Notes under the pieces: generated by a model
Seen by the model: the letters and a program-made list of their open reading frames with translations, nothing else
The model's database searches: none
What the model was told of the DNA's origin: nothing
In this document: positions 11,201 to 23,800 of the stretch, piece by piece
How the letters are laid out: each line of letters starts with the position of its first letter
Numbering within the stretch: the stretch's first letter is position 1
Source of the DNA: Undaria pinnatifida
Taxonomy: Eukaryota > Sar > Phaeophyceae > Laminariales > Alariaceae
Assembly: GCA_012845835.1 (NCBI GenBank)
Contig: JABAKD010000016.1
Coordinates: forward strand, 24,148,053-24,212,052
Direction: 5' to 3'
Length of the DNA: 64,000 nucleotides
Program-made: the position numbers and the translations under genes

Positions 11201-13568
11201 TGCTTCTTGAGACCAGACACCGGGTGCTGGAGAGATTTTCACCCGATCGATAAATCTAGCAAGTAAGGATCGAAGGAAGGCACGAACCAACACTGCGACA
11301 CATTTGTACGGGAACCTCGTGGGAACTACTTGACCGTCGACACTATTTGCAGGAAACTTCACGAACACGGGCGTTACAGACAAAGCACACTGCGGCACCC
11401 TTTGGCATCCTCCCCCCATCAGGTCAAACAAACCAGACGCACTAGCGTGCTCGCAACCAGGCTACACTTCAGCCCCCCCCCGCCCCTTTCCACCCCTACT
11501 TCACAAACCGGGCCAAGACGCACCTCGAACGTCAACGAGAAGGCGGTACTGGAAGATTAGAGCCAGCGGCTCGCACATCATCTCCAACGCGGCGGCCAAG
11601 CACACCAGTGACGCAGCCTAGGGTAATGATTCGACAGACGAAAGAACAGCACTCAGGCGCCCGTTAAAAAACGCTGCTGCCCCCCTCGCACGACAGAACC
11701 ACTTCTTTGTGCACGACGATCGCCGCAAGGAAGCAACGCGATTCGCCGTGAACATTTTCCGCGCAAGTACAACTGTGCTGCTGTACGTGCCATCGTATAT
11801 CCACATGCCACGGCCACCACGTGGCAGTAGTTTGCGTGGGTTGGGTTTGGGTTAGGTGGGGCGGGTTGCGGCGGTGACAGTGGGTAGTGGTGGGCTGGAA
11901 TTGTTTGAGTTGTACATTGACAGCTTTAGACATTTTTCGTACGTTACGGCAGGTTACGGCGACTTTCGATGGTGTGATAGGATAGGTATCGATGGATTTC
12001 AGTAGCTACCAGTAGCTTTCGTTACCTTTCGCTAGGGGGTGAGGTTTACTTTGAACTTTGGGGTCAGGGACAGACGGGCAACGGGAAGCAGGTCAACGAA
12101 AGCAATGGAGATCCTAACCCGCCCTCCATCCGACGTGCTCCGTCCCTGCATTGCAAGGATGCGAGGGTCTATAGTCTTATGACTACGGCTGTGCATGAAA
12201 TGAGCCCCCCCCCCCCCCCCCCCCCCCCGCCATCGCCTTCGCGTCCATACACAGAACGCAACGCACCTGTCGGTTCTCCTCGACACCGTAGAAGGAATCA
12301 TTCCGGATGACCCAGGGGTAGGCCAGCTGGACCACGCCCGCGAACGCTAATCCGACGGGCACCGAGAGCCATGCTGTATTGACGAATCGCTGTCGTTGCT
12401 GCTGCTGTTGCTGTTTTTCTTCCCGCCATCTCCTCTCACCCGCGCCTTCCCCGTTCCCCCCGCCCCCCTCGGTCTCGGCAGGAGCGCGTGAGCGGGCCAG
12501 GGCAACTCGAAATGGCTCTCGAGCGAGGAAAAGAGCCGTGGAGGAGATAAGCTCAAGGGTGATGGCCGCCGCTCCATACTCTTCGAGAGCGGACGTAGCC
12601 CTTTTCCCGGCTTTACCTCCGAGGCCGTCATCGCCGTCAGAATCTGCTGAGAGCATCGCTCGATGAAGGAGAACGTTCAGAACGAATGTGGAGGCCCTCT
12701 TGGAAAGAGGGAAGACGGAGAAGGGCGGAGACAGCGGCAGAAACGGAAGCGGCGAGAGAGTGGCGCGTCCGTCAGCTCTAGCGTCGTGCGTGGGGTGTTT
12801 GTTTAGCTACAAGCGTCGCAGAGGCTTTTCGGTGGTTTCGTCGTGCCCGCAATGTAATTTATGGTTGTGGCCTCCGCGGAAACTTTGTGCACTCGCACTC
12901 ACCGGCATAGGCGTATACAGTTTTAATATTCCTAGCATACGCATTCGTACAAGGGCTCGAGACAGACAGAAAGACCCAAAGGGCTCGACCTCCTAGCCGG
13001 AGAGTAACCGATCTCCGTTGGAAAAGTCACGACGTTCACGAATCGTCGACGCCGATGCTGTAGCGTCGTATACATGTGGCACAACAGTATCACGAATCTA
13101 AGCTACAACTGCTGTAACGTACAACGCGCAAACCCAACCTCCAACATCTGACAGACCGACACCAACTGCGCGTACAAGTATCGGTTATCGGTACGAGTAC
13201 TGCTGTACCAGGTACTTTGGGTAACTACTCTTGAGTTAGCAGAGCTTCGCTGGTTTCACCCCCAGTTCACGAGCCCACACCTGAATGAGAGCCAGCACTA
13301 TAAGAAGGGACCCTCCGCGCACGGCTGCCCCGACAACCGCATCCGCAGCTTCCGAGCTCGATGGGGTGAAACCGCCATTATCGAAACAATCCGCAGTGGG
13401 CCGTTTCAGGCTGAGTGACACTCTATCGTTGCCCCTGATTGTTCCAGCTACGGATACCTCGACATTACCGCATCTGGGGCCGTTTCCCGCGTCTCCTCTC
13501 CGCCGCCGAAGCTCCATAGCACGAACCATGCAGTACACAGCACGGCCGAGGACAAGAGTGATCCTCAC
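8201..13568 (-). CDS. RFT1: RFT1 homologue, ER membrane protein of N-glycan lipid-linked oligosaccharide assembly
   Basis: Five exons on the minus strand: 13568-13281, 12698-12267, 11617-11524, 10935-9657 and 8792-8201 (stop). Each junction has GT/AG sites and matching phases (0,0,1,2), giving 895 codons including stop. The protein aligns along its length with RFT1: an N-terminal block (AVRGGSLLIVLALIQ joined to RASTFVLNVLLHR), then TALFLAREPFRVALAR, LLKHVLTEGDKIVLARATG, QGVYAIASGYGSLAARL with FQPVEEAARLMFSK, HYTETLLRLLLA, and C-terminal FGTRGLVMANASGMACRVV. RFT1 is a polytopic MATE-like ER protein long implicated in getting Man5GlcNAc2-PP-dolichol to the lumenal side; its flippase role is disputed. 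The usual length is about 540 residues. The excess is poly-Gln (exon 2) and Ala/Gly/Asp-rich loops (exon 4). A start at an internal Met about 15-20 codons later is possible. Confidence 0.92.
12205..12229. repeat. Poly-C tract in RFT1 intron 2
   Basis: Uninterrupted run of about 25 C directly after the exon-2 donor of RFT1, read as poly-G in the transcript. Length is likely to vary between individuals or assemblies. Confidence 0.9.
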
Positions 13569-13781
13569 TTGCCTCCCGCAACGTTACAAGGTGCAACAAC
13601 CACGAGGGACTTGGGACTTATATATACGAGTTCGGTTTCTTCGGGAGTTCCATCCTTGTTAAAGCGTGCATGGGACGGAGATACGGGACAATATCCCTCA
13701 GCCCTGTGCGTGCTGCTAGCTCGTCTGCTGTCTCTAGTCTGCTGGAGCCGCTCTTCGTCTTGCTCTGTGTAAAGCGGTTGC
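13569..13781. promoter_or_regulatory. Divergent promoter region shared by RFT1 (-) and Derlin (+)
   Basis: The two start codons are head to head with only 213 bp between them. A TATATATA-like stretch lies at about 13619-13626. Both products are ER-type membrane proteins, so shared control is plausible. No other element is recognised. Confidence 0.45.
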
Positions 13782-16700
13782 ATGATGGTCCTCCGACCTG
13801 TGGCATGCGCTGCCTCCATTGCGTTACTCGCAGCAGGGCTTCGACCTGCGGTGGCTAGCGTTTTCTCTCGATTTGCGGTTGGAAGTAGTCCTTCAGCCAA
13901 CAAGCTTCGCGAGATAACAGCTTGGACGGGGGAGACGAGGTCGGGCTCCCGCCGGCGAGCTACAACACTACAGCTAGGCCAGGATGGGCAATCTCGCTTG
14001 GTACCGGAAAAAGCCAGTCGCAGAGGACCATGGGGACTCACAGCGGTACGTGACAGTGGGGAATGGGCGTAAACATGCACGGCATTGCCGACGCAGTGCG
14101 AGTATTGCATGGGTTGCATGTTGTTGCACATCGAGATATATGCCACGTTTTTCGTGTTCGACATCCTGACAGCAGAAGCTGGTGCAGCAGCAGTAGCGGC
14201 CCCAGTCCTGCAGCAGCTCTACAGCAGTACTGTCAGCAGCAGTACTACAAGAAGCAGTTTGGGATAGACTCGGGACACTAACAGTGCAAGTCATAGCCAT
14301 GAGGCAGACACCTATGATAGGTTTGCCTCCAAAAGACGAAGGAGTGCCGGTACTCCTTGCACGACGTCGCTAAGACGCAACCGCCGTCTCTGTGAAAGCG
14401 CAAGTGTGCGGTTTTTAGCTGCTTTCGACAGTTGACACGTGCCGCGAGCTCACGCAGCGCGATCAAAGCAAGGCAGCCTCGGCAGCGTTACCAGTTGTAC
14501 TCTTCGTGGGTCGTTTGGTTATCCTCCTTGGGACTGCAGGGGAATCCTTTTCGTTACAGTTTTGATACCGTTGGAACCAATCGGCGTGTTGGTGTTGCCT
14601 CGTGCCAACACGGTCAGAATAACGAAATGCTGCTGCTGCCGCTGTTGGGACTGTTGCTCTTAATATTGCGTACTGCCAAGCTGCTATTGCTGGGTGTCGT
14701 TTCTAGTCCTGCTGTGCTGTCGCGGTTGTTGTTGCTGCTACTGCTGTTGCTGTTGTTGCTGCTGCTATTGTCCTGTCGCGGCTGTTGTTCCTGTTGCTGC
14801 TGCCGTTTGACGTTGCTGCTGCTGGTGTTTCTGTTGCTGCTGGTGTTCCTGTTGCTACTGCTTCTACCGTATATTGGTACAGATAAGCGGTTTACGGGGT
14901 GGGGCTTCGGGTGAAGGCACCGAGGAAGATGCCGATAGCTCTGAAGACCTGGATGATGATGACTTCGACGATGGCATGATGAACGAGGAAGACTTTGGGG
15001 AAGCCAACTTCGTGGACAGGCTCAAGCAGGACTGGCGGAAGACGCCCATTATCACAAGGACATTCTTCCAGGTGATTTTTTACCCTGTTTCGTTCGCCCT
15101 GCCCTTCTCGGCGGCAGTGGCAAGGTTGTGCTACAAGTAGTACTCAGATAGTTTGCTCTCGCTAGGAACTCACGCAGCACAATATTTGCAGCTGTGGTCA
15201 ACATGCGTCCGTTTTTGGACGGTAGTTGTTGTCGTTATTACCCCATCGTCTCGAAAAGCCCGTGGTCACAAAGCAGCTTCTGTATATAGTATATCTGGAG
15301 TAAAGGAAAAAAAGCAAATCAAGAATCAGGAAAATAAAAGTGTGAGAGGATTCGCACACAAAGCACAGCGCCTATACCAGAGGAAGGTTCTCTAAGGATG
15401 GACAATTGTGATTGGCTTATGGGGAGAATTTTCGGCAAATTCAGCATATGAAACACGCGTACTGTAAGCATTTTACATGATTGATAAATATGATTGATGG
15501 TGATTACGCCGAACTGGGCGATGTGGTTGCGGCACTGCTGCTGTGGGACTTGCCGAGAGATGGCCCACGTACATGGCGCATACGTGAGAGAGACGCGCGC
15601 AGCACAGACGCTCAGACAATCGACGCCGCACGGCGCAGCCGGCGGCCCGCCGGTGTTGTAATGGTACATCCTGCTGTAGTATATATAGTTGCGTTTCTCG
15701 GAGCCTGCGTCTCTGTCGCTGCGACGACGAGGACCTATTAGTAGGTGGTGGGTAGAGAAGTCAGGGCCGACGTAAGTTTGTTTACAAACAACGTCCGTCT
15801 TGTTACACAGACAGGTCATGTGCGTGCGTGTGCCCACGCCGCCACCGCCGCAGCAGCAGCAGCAGCAGCACACCACCACCACCACCACCACACTTCAAGA
15901 GCAAGCGGCAGTTTCGTTTCCGTGGCCGCGGGCCCCCGCGCCTGCGAGCGGCAGGGGGTTGGCCGAGCTTGTTCAAAGGCACAAAGCAGCAGCACTCCGT
16001 GTACGTACGTGAAAAACGAAAAACCCCAAAACAGTCTAAAATCAATTATAACGAACCTGCCTGATCCACGAGACATACCAGGTTTTGTGTTTGCTTGCGT
16101 GTACACCCACTCCTCAGAAGAAGACCGCCACCACCACCACCACCAGACTACAAGACCATCAAGCAACAGATTAGTATCCGTGGTCCCGGGCCTTTGCGCC
16201 TGCTGCGGTAGCCAGCATCCCCTGCAGGGCGAGTTCAATGGAACACAGCAGCGATTTACTACGTAAAAATATCAGAACCCAATCTAAAACCAAGATATAA
16301 CGAACTCTCCCCAGGCAAAACATTCCGATAGTTTAATGCCTAGAAAAAGATTCCCCAGGTATGGGATCGGAGCCGGAAATAAGGAAAATGGCATGGCAAG
16401 CATTACAGGACAGGTGGCATCGGATCGACAATTGATGGGATCGACGATGCGTTTCACCCCACTGAAACGAAATAAACGTCGGGCCGGTACACGCCTCTTT
16501 TTCGGCCGCGATCTACTAGCGCCGAGTCTCTTTAAGTTAGCGTCGCGTTAAATATTGGCAATCCTACGGGGTGTGGCAAGAAAGAAACAGCATTATGCCT
16601 TGTGTACCGATTGTGGCTGGTGCTGGTGCTGCTGCTCTAAAATGTGTAGGTCTGCCGCTGGACGTGGCATTTTTTTGTTTGTAACATCCCCATACATTTC

Positions 16701-19611
16701 CGCCCTACGTTTTACTCCAAGTAGTAATTAACCCTCCCTTTACCACCCACCGCGACCTCCGCCCTTGCTGCAGGTTAGCATCGGCATCGCTGTCATCGCA
16801 GGTGTATTCAACGCCAACCAGTGGCCGAATGCCCTCCTCCTCGACTGGAAGCCGGCCGTCTTCAAGTTGCAGCTGTGGCGACTCTTCACGCCTTTCTTGT
16901 ACCTTGGACCACTGGGGCTCAACTTTATGCTCACGACCCACTTCGCGTGGACGTACATGAGCCAGCTGGAGAAACTTCACTACCGGGAGCCTCACACGTT
17001 CGTCATGCTCCTGGCATTCGGCATGGGAAGGTAAGATGCGGCTGGTGTTACGGCTGGATGAGACGGCCGTATGACAAGTAGAGCCGTGTGTTGGTGCCGA
17101 TGTTTTTCCGTATTGCCGGGTATTGACCAATACCATGTTGTTACATGGTAACGATTTTCAGTTAGAATACGTCGTTTCACGTCGAAAAAAATCCGGACTG
17201 TCGCCTCCGACGGTGCTGGTCCAAGTTCATGCGAAAGGTGGCTTCATGGCGAAAACTTTCCAAACTCCCAGGTGAAAGACGGCCCTCCCGATATCACATT
17301 GCTTACTCATCCCCCCCTCCGTCCCTTCCCTGAACGAAAAGTTTCTTTCTAAGTGCGTTGCCTTATACGGATGTACTGCCCCGACGATGTGTGACACGCA
17401 CCTCTCTCCTCCCGCGCTCCCTCCAAACAATGAACCGCCTGCCGTCCGATTTATCTGGCAACCCATCGCTCCCGCGTTCGAAGCCTCTTGTTGCTCACGC
17501 TTGCGACGGGCGGTGACATCAACTCGAGCTACACTCTAGGCCACAGCCTGAGTTGTTTCTTGGTGATGGTCTGGAGCCGCAAGTTTGCGGGCACGAAGGT
17601 GAGAAGCAAGATTTTCTTATAACGGGATATTGGGGGGTGATGGTGCCGGACGCATAGTTACAATAAGCGTAAATACTAGGTTTTAGCATGGATTTCATCG
17701 ACCGTACACCCGTGACCGATGATCCTTTTTTTGTCGGACCGCCATTATACATCTTTGGCGAGAAGGGGACCACGGTTACGGTTCGGAGGGCACTTTCTCA
17801 CAAGGACGGAAAAAGCACCCTTTACACGTCGGACAATTACCGCTACCGTCACCATTTACCGTTCAATTTTTTCTCGCGCGCCGTCGCCACTGCTGGTGCA
17901 GTATTTCTGCGCAGTACTACTCCACCACGAGGAGCGCGCCCTCCCCGTTAAAAACGCATACAAGTACAAGGTGTTATGTTGGGATTCCCTTTACAAAAAA
18001 TAGTTTTGGCCTCCCTTGCTCTCTTGGAAACGCAATATCAACGAACGATCTCCCCCCTGCCCCCGACCCCCCCTCGGCGTAAACAATCGGCGAAGGTTAA
18101 CGTCCTGGACATGTTCGAACTGCCGACGGAGTTGCTCCCGTACTTCTTCGTGGCGCAGACGTTGATGATGGAGGGTGTGGTGCCCTGGGTGGACCTCAGC
18201 GGCCTCCTCATCGGCTACGCCTGGCAGGTGAACTTATGTGGTACTTACCAAATCGCCTGCATCGACAGGCACACAAAGGAACACAGACCGACCGCACCGA
18301 CCGCTTGCAGAGATAACGGCTTTGTGGATGGCGTGTTCTTGGTGCTGCTGTGGCGGATGGTTGGCTTGTGAATAATGGTACTCATTATAGCAAGCCGCGT
18401 TAAGATGTAGGGTGAGGCAACACGCTAGATTGTATGGCAGACGCGTTGACTTGTTATTTGTACTCCCGTTGAGTGGTTCTTCACGCTTCCCTTCTCTTGT
18501 TGGCCGCGTCCTCGCGCCTTCTTATTGGTGGGAGTAAATTTGGATTTAGGTTGGTTATTTCGGTCAATTTTTCACGGTTCCCTTCTCTTTTTGGCTAGTT
18601 CTTCGCGCCTTTCGTGTCTTATCGGTTGGCTCCTCACGCCCCCCTGGTTTTGTTGATTGCTTCCCCACACCACTATTTTATTATTTATTCGCTCCTGAGC
18701 CTCCTTACATTTTTTTAATGGTTCTCACACGCCCCTCATCCTGCCCGTTGATTCCTCACACCTCTCCTCTCTATCTGGTTGGCCACTTCCCCCCCCCCCC
18801 CCCCCCCGCCCCTCCATTCCAGACTTTGTCCTTGAAGGGTCTTCTGAAGGCCCCCAAGCCCCTGGTCGACCTCTTCCGCAACAACGCCTTCTTACGTGCG
18901 GAATACGCAAGGGCCGGCAAGGAGTATGGCCAAGAAATTCCGTTGAACGATGACGAAGAAGAAGGGCCACCGCCTCAGGCAGCAGATAGGAAAGATAACA
19001 ATGAGGAAGAACAAGACGAAATGTCCGTGCCAGAAAAGCGGGAAAAGCGGGGAGAAGGGGGTCGCGTGGGGGTGCCGGCGGGTGCGGGTGCGAGAGGGAG
19101 GCAAGCCGCTGAGGTGGGAGCTGGGGCGAGGCGGAGAGGAGGGGGGGTGGAGGCGGATTCATCATCACAGGAGGAGGAAGAGGAAGAAGAGGAAGAAGAG
19201 GAAGAGGAAGGGGAGGAGGAGGAAGAAGAGGAAGAGGAAGAGGAAGGGGAGGAGGAGGAAGAGGAGGCGCAGTCAGGGGCGTCACGTGGAAGCGATGACG
19301 AGGAGGAGGGGAGGGAGGAGGATGCAGCCAGTACCGATGGCGAGTGGGGCGCCGGGGGGGAGGGAGAGGACGAGTCGTGGTTGGAAGAGGGCAACGACCT
19401 GGAGGACTTGGAAGAGTTTGATGAAGAAATGGAGAGCATGCTAGAGGAGCTCGAGGGTGGGCTTGATAGTGACTCGGGCTCTAGCGAGGGGGAAGTGTCG
19501 GAGGAATTGTCCGGTTCCGAGGAATCGTTCGGGGAATCTTCAGAGGAATTGTCGGGGGAATCATCGGAGTACCCATCTGAAGATTCTTCCGACAAATCGT
19601 CCGAGGTTTAA
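13782..19611 (+). CDS. DER1: Derlin-family protein with N-terminal presequence and long acidic tail
   Basis: Six exons: 13782-14045, 14883-15071, 16774-17030, 17484-17598, 18096-18227 and 18823-19611 (stop). Phases match throughout, giving 582 codons including stop. Derlins are rhomboid-like pseudoproteases that move proteins across ER-type membranes with Cdc48/p97. Seen here: core residues about 140-340 with TPIITRTFFQ, the family block WRLFTPFLYLGPLGLNF, MVWSRKFAGTK and later membrane segments. Exon 1 reads MMVLRPVACAASIALLAAGL followed by an Ala-Ser-Val-Phe cleavage-like site and a Ser/Arg/Thr-rich stretch; exon 2 opens with ISGLRGGASG. Ordinary ER Derlins have no cleavable signal. This layout resembles the bipartite leaders of plastid or periplastid proteins in algae with complex plastids, so a symbiont-derived (SELMA) Derlin is plausible. 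Residues after about 365 are mostly Glu/Asp/Ser, unusual for the family. The exon-1 link is inferred from phase and signals. Confidence 0.85.
14620..14860. repeat. CTG/TTG-rich low-complexity tract in Derlin intron 1
   Basis: Imperfect CTG, TTG and CTGTTG repeats ending just before the exon-2 acceptor (…ggtacag at 14882). It gives a pyrimidine-rich run upstream of the splice site and a spurious poly-Leu reading frame. Confidence 0.8.
15842..16145. repeat. CAG and CAC microsatellites in Derlin intron 2, imperfect direct repeat
   Basis: (CAG)n and (CAC)n runs at about 15852-15893 and again a CAC run at about 16128-16145. Each is followed by similar unique sequence (for example ccgtggccgcgggcc versus ccgtggtcccgggcc). 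This is consistent with an old local duplication of roughly 250 bp. It gives spurious poly-His/poly-Ala/poly-Gln frames. Confidence 0.6.
18790..18807. repeat. Poly-C tract before Derlin exon 6
   Basis: Long C run serving as the polypyrimidine tract of the last Derlin intron (acceptor …ccattccag at 18822). Confidence 0.85.
19170..19272 (+). repeat. GAG/GAA codon repeat encoding poly-Glu in the Derlin tail
   Basis: Near-uninterrupted purine triplets within exon 6 coding for about 30 Glu with occasional Gly. The reverse frame shows a false poly-Ser ORF. Confidence 0.85.
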
Positions 19612-19667
19612 CTTTTGCCCACGTGTGTTGTAACGGACATGCGTGGTAGTAATGTAGATGTTCTCAT

Positions 19668-19673
19668 AATAAA
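19668..19673 (+). terminator. Polyadenylation signal AATAAA of the Derlin gene
   Basis: Canonical AATAAA 57 bp after the Derlin stop codon. Confidence 0.5.
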
Positions 19674-19699
19674 ACGCTGAAGAAGCTCGATGTAGTGTG

Positions 19700-20824
19700 A
19701 AACGATGCGGGGCACTTTCATTTTTGGAGTGAAAGGTGCAACAGCAGCCGTACTTCTGTAGTACTCGAGCGCGATGTTGGTCGCGAGTCGTTACATTTCA
19801 GCCCGGGTGGTAATGTTACTTGGGTCTCTATTTCGTACTTGGCTTGTTTTCGGTCAGAAAAGACACCCGCAAGTAACGGGTCGACCGGTAACCAATGCGG
19901 TCGCGGTATCTCGGGCTCGAAACCCGTCTGTGCCATACTACTGATTTGGGATGCTGACACGTTAAGTACGCGGCGACGCACCTATTTAGGTTCGCGATTG
20001 ACGCGCCACTCGACATTGTAAACGTTGCAGCTGCGGTGCGCTGCTTGCCTTACTTGCTTGGCTCAACAAGCTTCGACCCTCGGGTCTGCTCTTGGCTTAC
20101 TTGCATGGCTCAACAAGCTTCCAGCCTCGGGTCTACCATGTATAATCAGCGACAAATTTGATTTTGTTGTTTTGCCGTTTTTCGTCAACGTCGAGACTAT
20201 TGGGACCTTTACAGGCAGTACCGACGGCAGACGATAGAACAACTTTTCACCGTCTACGACCGCCTTTCCGCTCACGACCCGGCCCCCTTCGGCATTACAC
20301 GAAAAGGTCTGGGCGGGCGATCTCCGGCAACAATCGGGGTGCAGTGCCATATACAGACTGATATTTGTGTATACCGTATTAAAACAGCAACCTAGCTTTG
20401 CCGAACCGCAACAACACCCGGTGCGGGGCAATGCGCAGTATAGCCACAGCAGCCAGGCCGCATTTCGAAGAACCCCTTCATTGCCGACCCGAAGCACCCC
20501 GTGCTCTTCATATGTACAGAGCCTAGATATTGCCGAATATATTTTGTTTCAACCATAACTACAGATATCTTACTCCCCCGAGCTGCTCCCTGTTGCCAGA
20601 AAAATATCGTGTTCCACCCGGCCTGCCACTAATGCATGGAGGATAAACGACAAAGAAAGCAAGCTTCAAGGAACCTTCATCCCACGACACCGCTTCAACG
20701 GATCTTTCGTTGCCTACATAGCAACCAAGAATTCGAAGACAGACCCTTTCATGTAAAAACATCGAAATTGTCGGTTGGATAAGCCATGGAAAGCAAAAAG
20801 GCAAAGCGAAAAGGCAAATTATTC
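19700..20824. other. Intergenic between Derlin and NSRP1 3' ends
   Basis: No gene recognised. It contains a short direct repeat (cttacttg…gctcaacaagctt… gcctcgggtct at about 20050 and 20096). A stem-loop-like stretch near 19910 resembles a tRNA T-arm, but no other tRNA arms are found. Confidence 0.4.
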
Positions 20825-23800
20825 TCAAGGCCCCTTCTTTCTGGCGAGGAACCGTTCCCGCGCCGACTTGATAGCCGCTTCCTTCTTCGCTTTCTTTTCC
20901 ATTGCCGCCACCGCCGCTGACGTCTTCTGGACCTTCTCCAACTCCTCCGCCGTCTTATCATTCTCCAGCCCCGCTTCCACCCCCTTCCTTTGGTCTGCCT
21001 CGCAATCAGCAGCTCCCGCCCCAGACGGTGCGCCCCTGGCTCCCTCCCCGCCCACCCCCGCCGCCCCTGCTTCTTCTACAAGCAGGCGATGTCTTTTCGC
21101 CGCGCCCTCCCCGTCACCCCCCGCGTCATCCGGCCGTCTACGAACCGTACCCCCTCCGCCATCGCCACCACCGGAAACCCCGCTTTCATCGAGCGCCCCC
21201 CGAGAATCTCCTCGGTCGTCGCCTCTTCTCGAGAAAGGACTCGCTCTACTACCAGCATCAACATTGCCCCAGCGGCTTTGCTCGGGTTGGTTCATCCTGC
21301 CCGCGTCTCTGCCTCCCCTATCGCCTGCACCAGCAGCGGCGGCGGCAGAAGCTCGGGGGTCCACCATCCTCGCCGACGGTGCGCCGTCCTCCCCCCTCTC
21401 CGCGTCCGAGCCAGCTTCTTCACGTTCCAGCAGCGCCGCCACCGCCTCCGCCTGTGCGGCGTTTCCCTCGCCTTCACTCCCGCTGTCGACGGCTTTGGGT
21501 TTAGCGTTTCCGTCCTGCATGTCGTAGTCGTCGGTGGCGGCGTGTCGCTTAGACCCGGCGGTGAAGGCGCTGTTGGCGGATTTCTCGACATCGCCCCCCA
21601 TGGCGATGTTCTTGGTGATGAGGTTGGAGTAGAAGCTGCGCATGGAGGCGGTTGTAGGAAACACGTTGGGCGATGGGGATGAGCGGGGGTTACCGTCAAA
21701 GAGAGGCTGGCAATGAGGGAAAACGTATCATGGCCATGGTGGTGGTTGAGGCTGCAGTAGAAACTGCCCGCGTGATGAGAGTGGTCGTAGAAAGAATTTT
21801 GGGAAAAGTGGTAGGACGGGGGGGGAGGTTAGGGGGGCTGCTGTCAGAGAGGAAGGCCAAAAGGCAAAACAAGCACAGAAAAAGCGGGTCGAGGAAGCTG
21901 ACGCCCCGAAGTTAGCGCTAACGGTTAAAATAAATTCAAGGCACGTCGAAGAGAAGACAGAGACATTGATCTAAACACGCCAAGGACTGTCCGACGGCAG
22001 GAACCAAAAGTAGGTCGTGCGATAAGTCTCTTCTGAAACCCCTGTTGGCGTCAGCGGTGCATCAATAAGGCAAACAAAAACAACGAGGGAAAGTCGTACG
22101 TACTCGTGCTGAAAACTGATGCCATGGAAAGCGAGAAAAAACTGATACAGTGCCATTGCAAGTGAAATAAGCGGCTAGCCTCCTCGCAGCCTCCTCCCTC
22201 CGTCCGTTCCCTCTTTCGCCCCCCCCCACCTATCCGCAGTAATCTACGAGAATTTCTTACGGTGCTCGAGCGGTGCTGCTCATTGAGGACGCACGGCTCG
22301 CTACCAACGTGTGACGCCCTCATGCACAGCACAAATAAAGGCCGGTTGCGCACACTCGCCCCCACGTACTCCAGCAGTCATACTACTAGCACCTTTTGCC
22401 CCCACTGCCAAAATGATACGTACTCAGTACTATGTACGTATGCTTAACCCCTTTAATAATCAACATTTACCACACAAAATATACGCAGTATGCCACGAAG
22501 AATGATGATGGACTTCTCACGGGGTTGACAATTCCATCTGATCCCTAGTCTCAATCAGTCACTCCGACACACTACCCCTGATTATTAACAGTGCTGCGAA
22601 CATGGAACATACCCGCTCATGCCCGTCTTCGTGACGTCGTTCCGCTGCTCCCTCTCCTCTTCTAGCTTCTGCTGAAGCTCCCACTTCTTCTGCTCCATGA
22701 GCTTTTTCTTGTACGCCGACGTGACGAACTTCATCGTTGCCTCGCCCTCCACCTAGTAACAGATGAATCACAATGAAGGCAAGGAAGACGACGAATGTCA
22801 ATGCGGTAACAAACGCCAACGTGTTATTGTTGATACAGTAATTGATACCCTGGCAGCAATTAATTGATGCTCGTGGGGCTCTACGAAGCAGCAATCATAC
22901 TGCTGTGATATTATGTTTTCACCTTGTCCTGTTCCTCTCGCTCCTTCTGCAGCTTCCTCTCGAAAATGCGGTCTGACTCCACCGCCCGCATCTTGGCCTG
23001 CTTCAGGAGGTTTCCTATGTACTTGGGTTGCCTTTTTTCTTTTTCGTGAGCCACCGTCGCGGCAGCAACCTTGGTCTCTCGGCTGTCATGTGCGATTATG
23101 ATCGGCGAGCAAGGGGCGGTAACAGTCGTATTTACTTTTGTTGTTGCTGTTGTTCCAAAATTCCAAATTTATGACGAGAGCTGGTAAGACCGCATGAGCC
23201 TACCAGGCACCAATAGACAAATAAAAGCGCCGTTGTGCACTAGCCGAACGCGCCTGGGACGGCGGAGAGTATCGCAGGCCAGAATCCAGATCTACCCGGC
23301 ACTACCGTATTTCGATTTGACAGCAGTTGTAGAACCTCCCACCCGCACCCCACTCTACACTCTGCATTCGTTATTCACCCACTTGTACAAAACAGCTCGC
23401 CGCTATTGGTATGAGAAGTGGACTCGACTCACCCGGTGTGGTGAATCTCACTCGCGAGACACCGCTGTGTGTTCGCGAGCTGTCCAATCTCATAGCACAA
23501 TATATCTGCAGGTTCTTTCATCTGACGAGATAATGCTTGTTCTCGCTCCGAGAACTGGTCAAGAGATATGATTGATGGAACCTGTGTAAGGCCATTTCTT
23601 ACACAGTCGGATCCCGCCAGTCGACAACGGCCGCTGTCGACTGGACTTTTTTTCGACTGGATTCTTCCGTTTCTTCTTATCGTCAGTCGAGTCGATTTTA
23701 TAATTTCTGTACTCTTCCTAGAGGCGGTTGATGTGAGGCAGTACTGCTGTATGGAAATCGAAAATCTGTTGGCAGCTCTGTGCTTCGCGCGTTCTGCGCG

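Noticed and set aside
13565-14164. 199-codon minus ORF upstream of RFT1
   Set aside because: Overlaps the Derlin exon 1 and divergent promoter and shows no family similarity.
18725-19595. Poly-Ser and poly-Pro ORFs antisense to the Derlin tail
   Set aside because: Mirror image of the GAG/GAA codon repeat of the real exon.
19890-19935. tRNA-like T-arm (cgggctcgaaacccg)
   Set aside because: No acceptor, D or anticodon arms could be paired around it.
20775-21682. Plus-strand ORFs of 200-250 residues
   Set aside because: Antisense shadows of the GC-rich NSRP1 last exon, which is supported by family motifs and splice phase.
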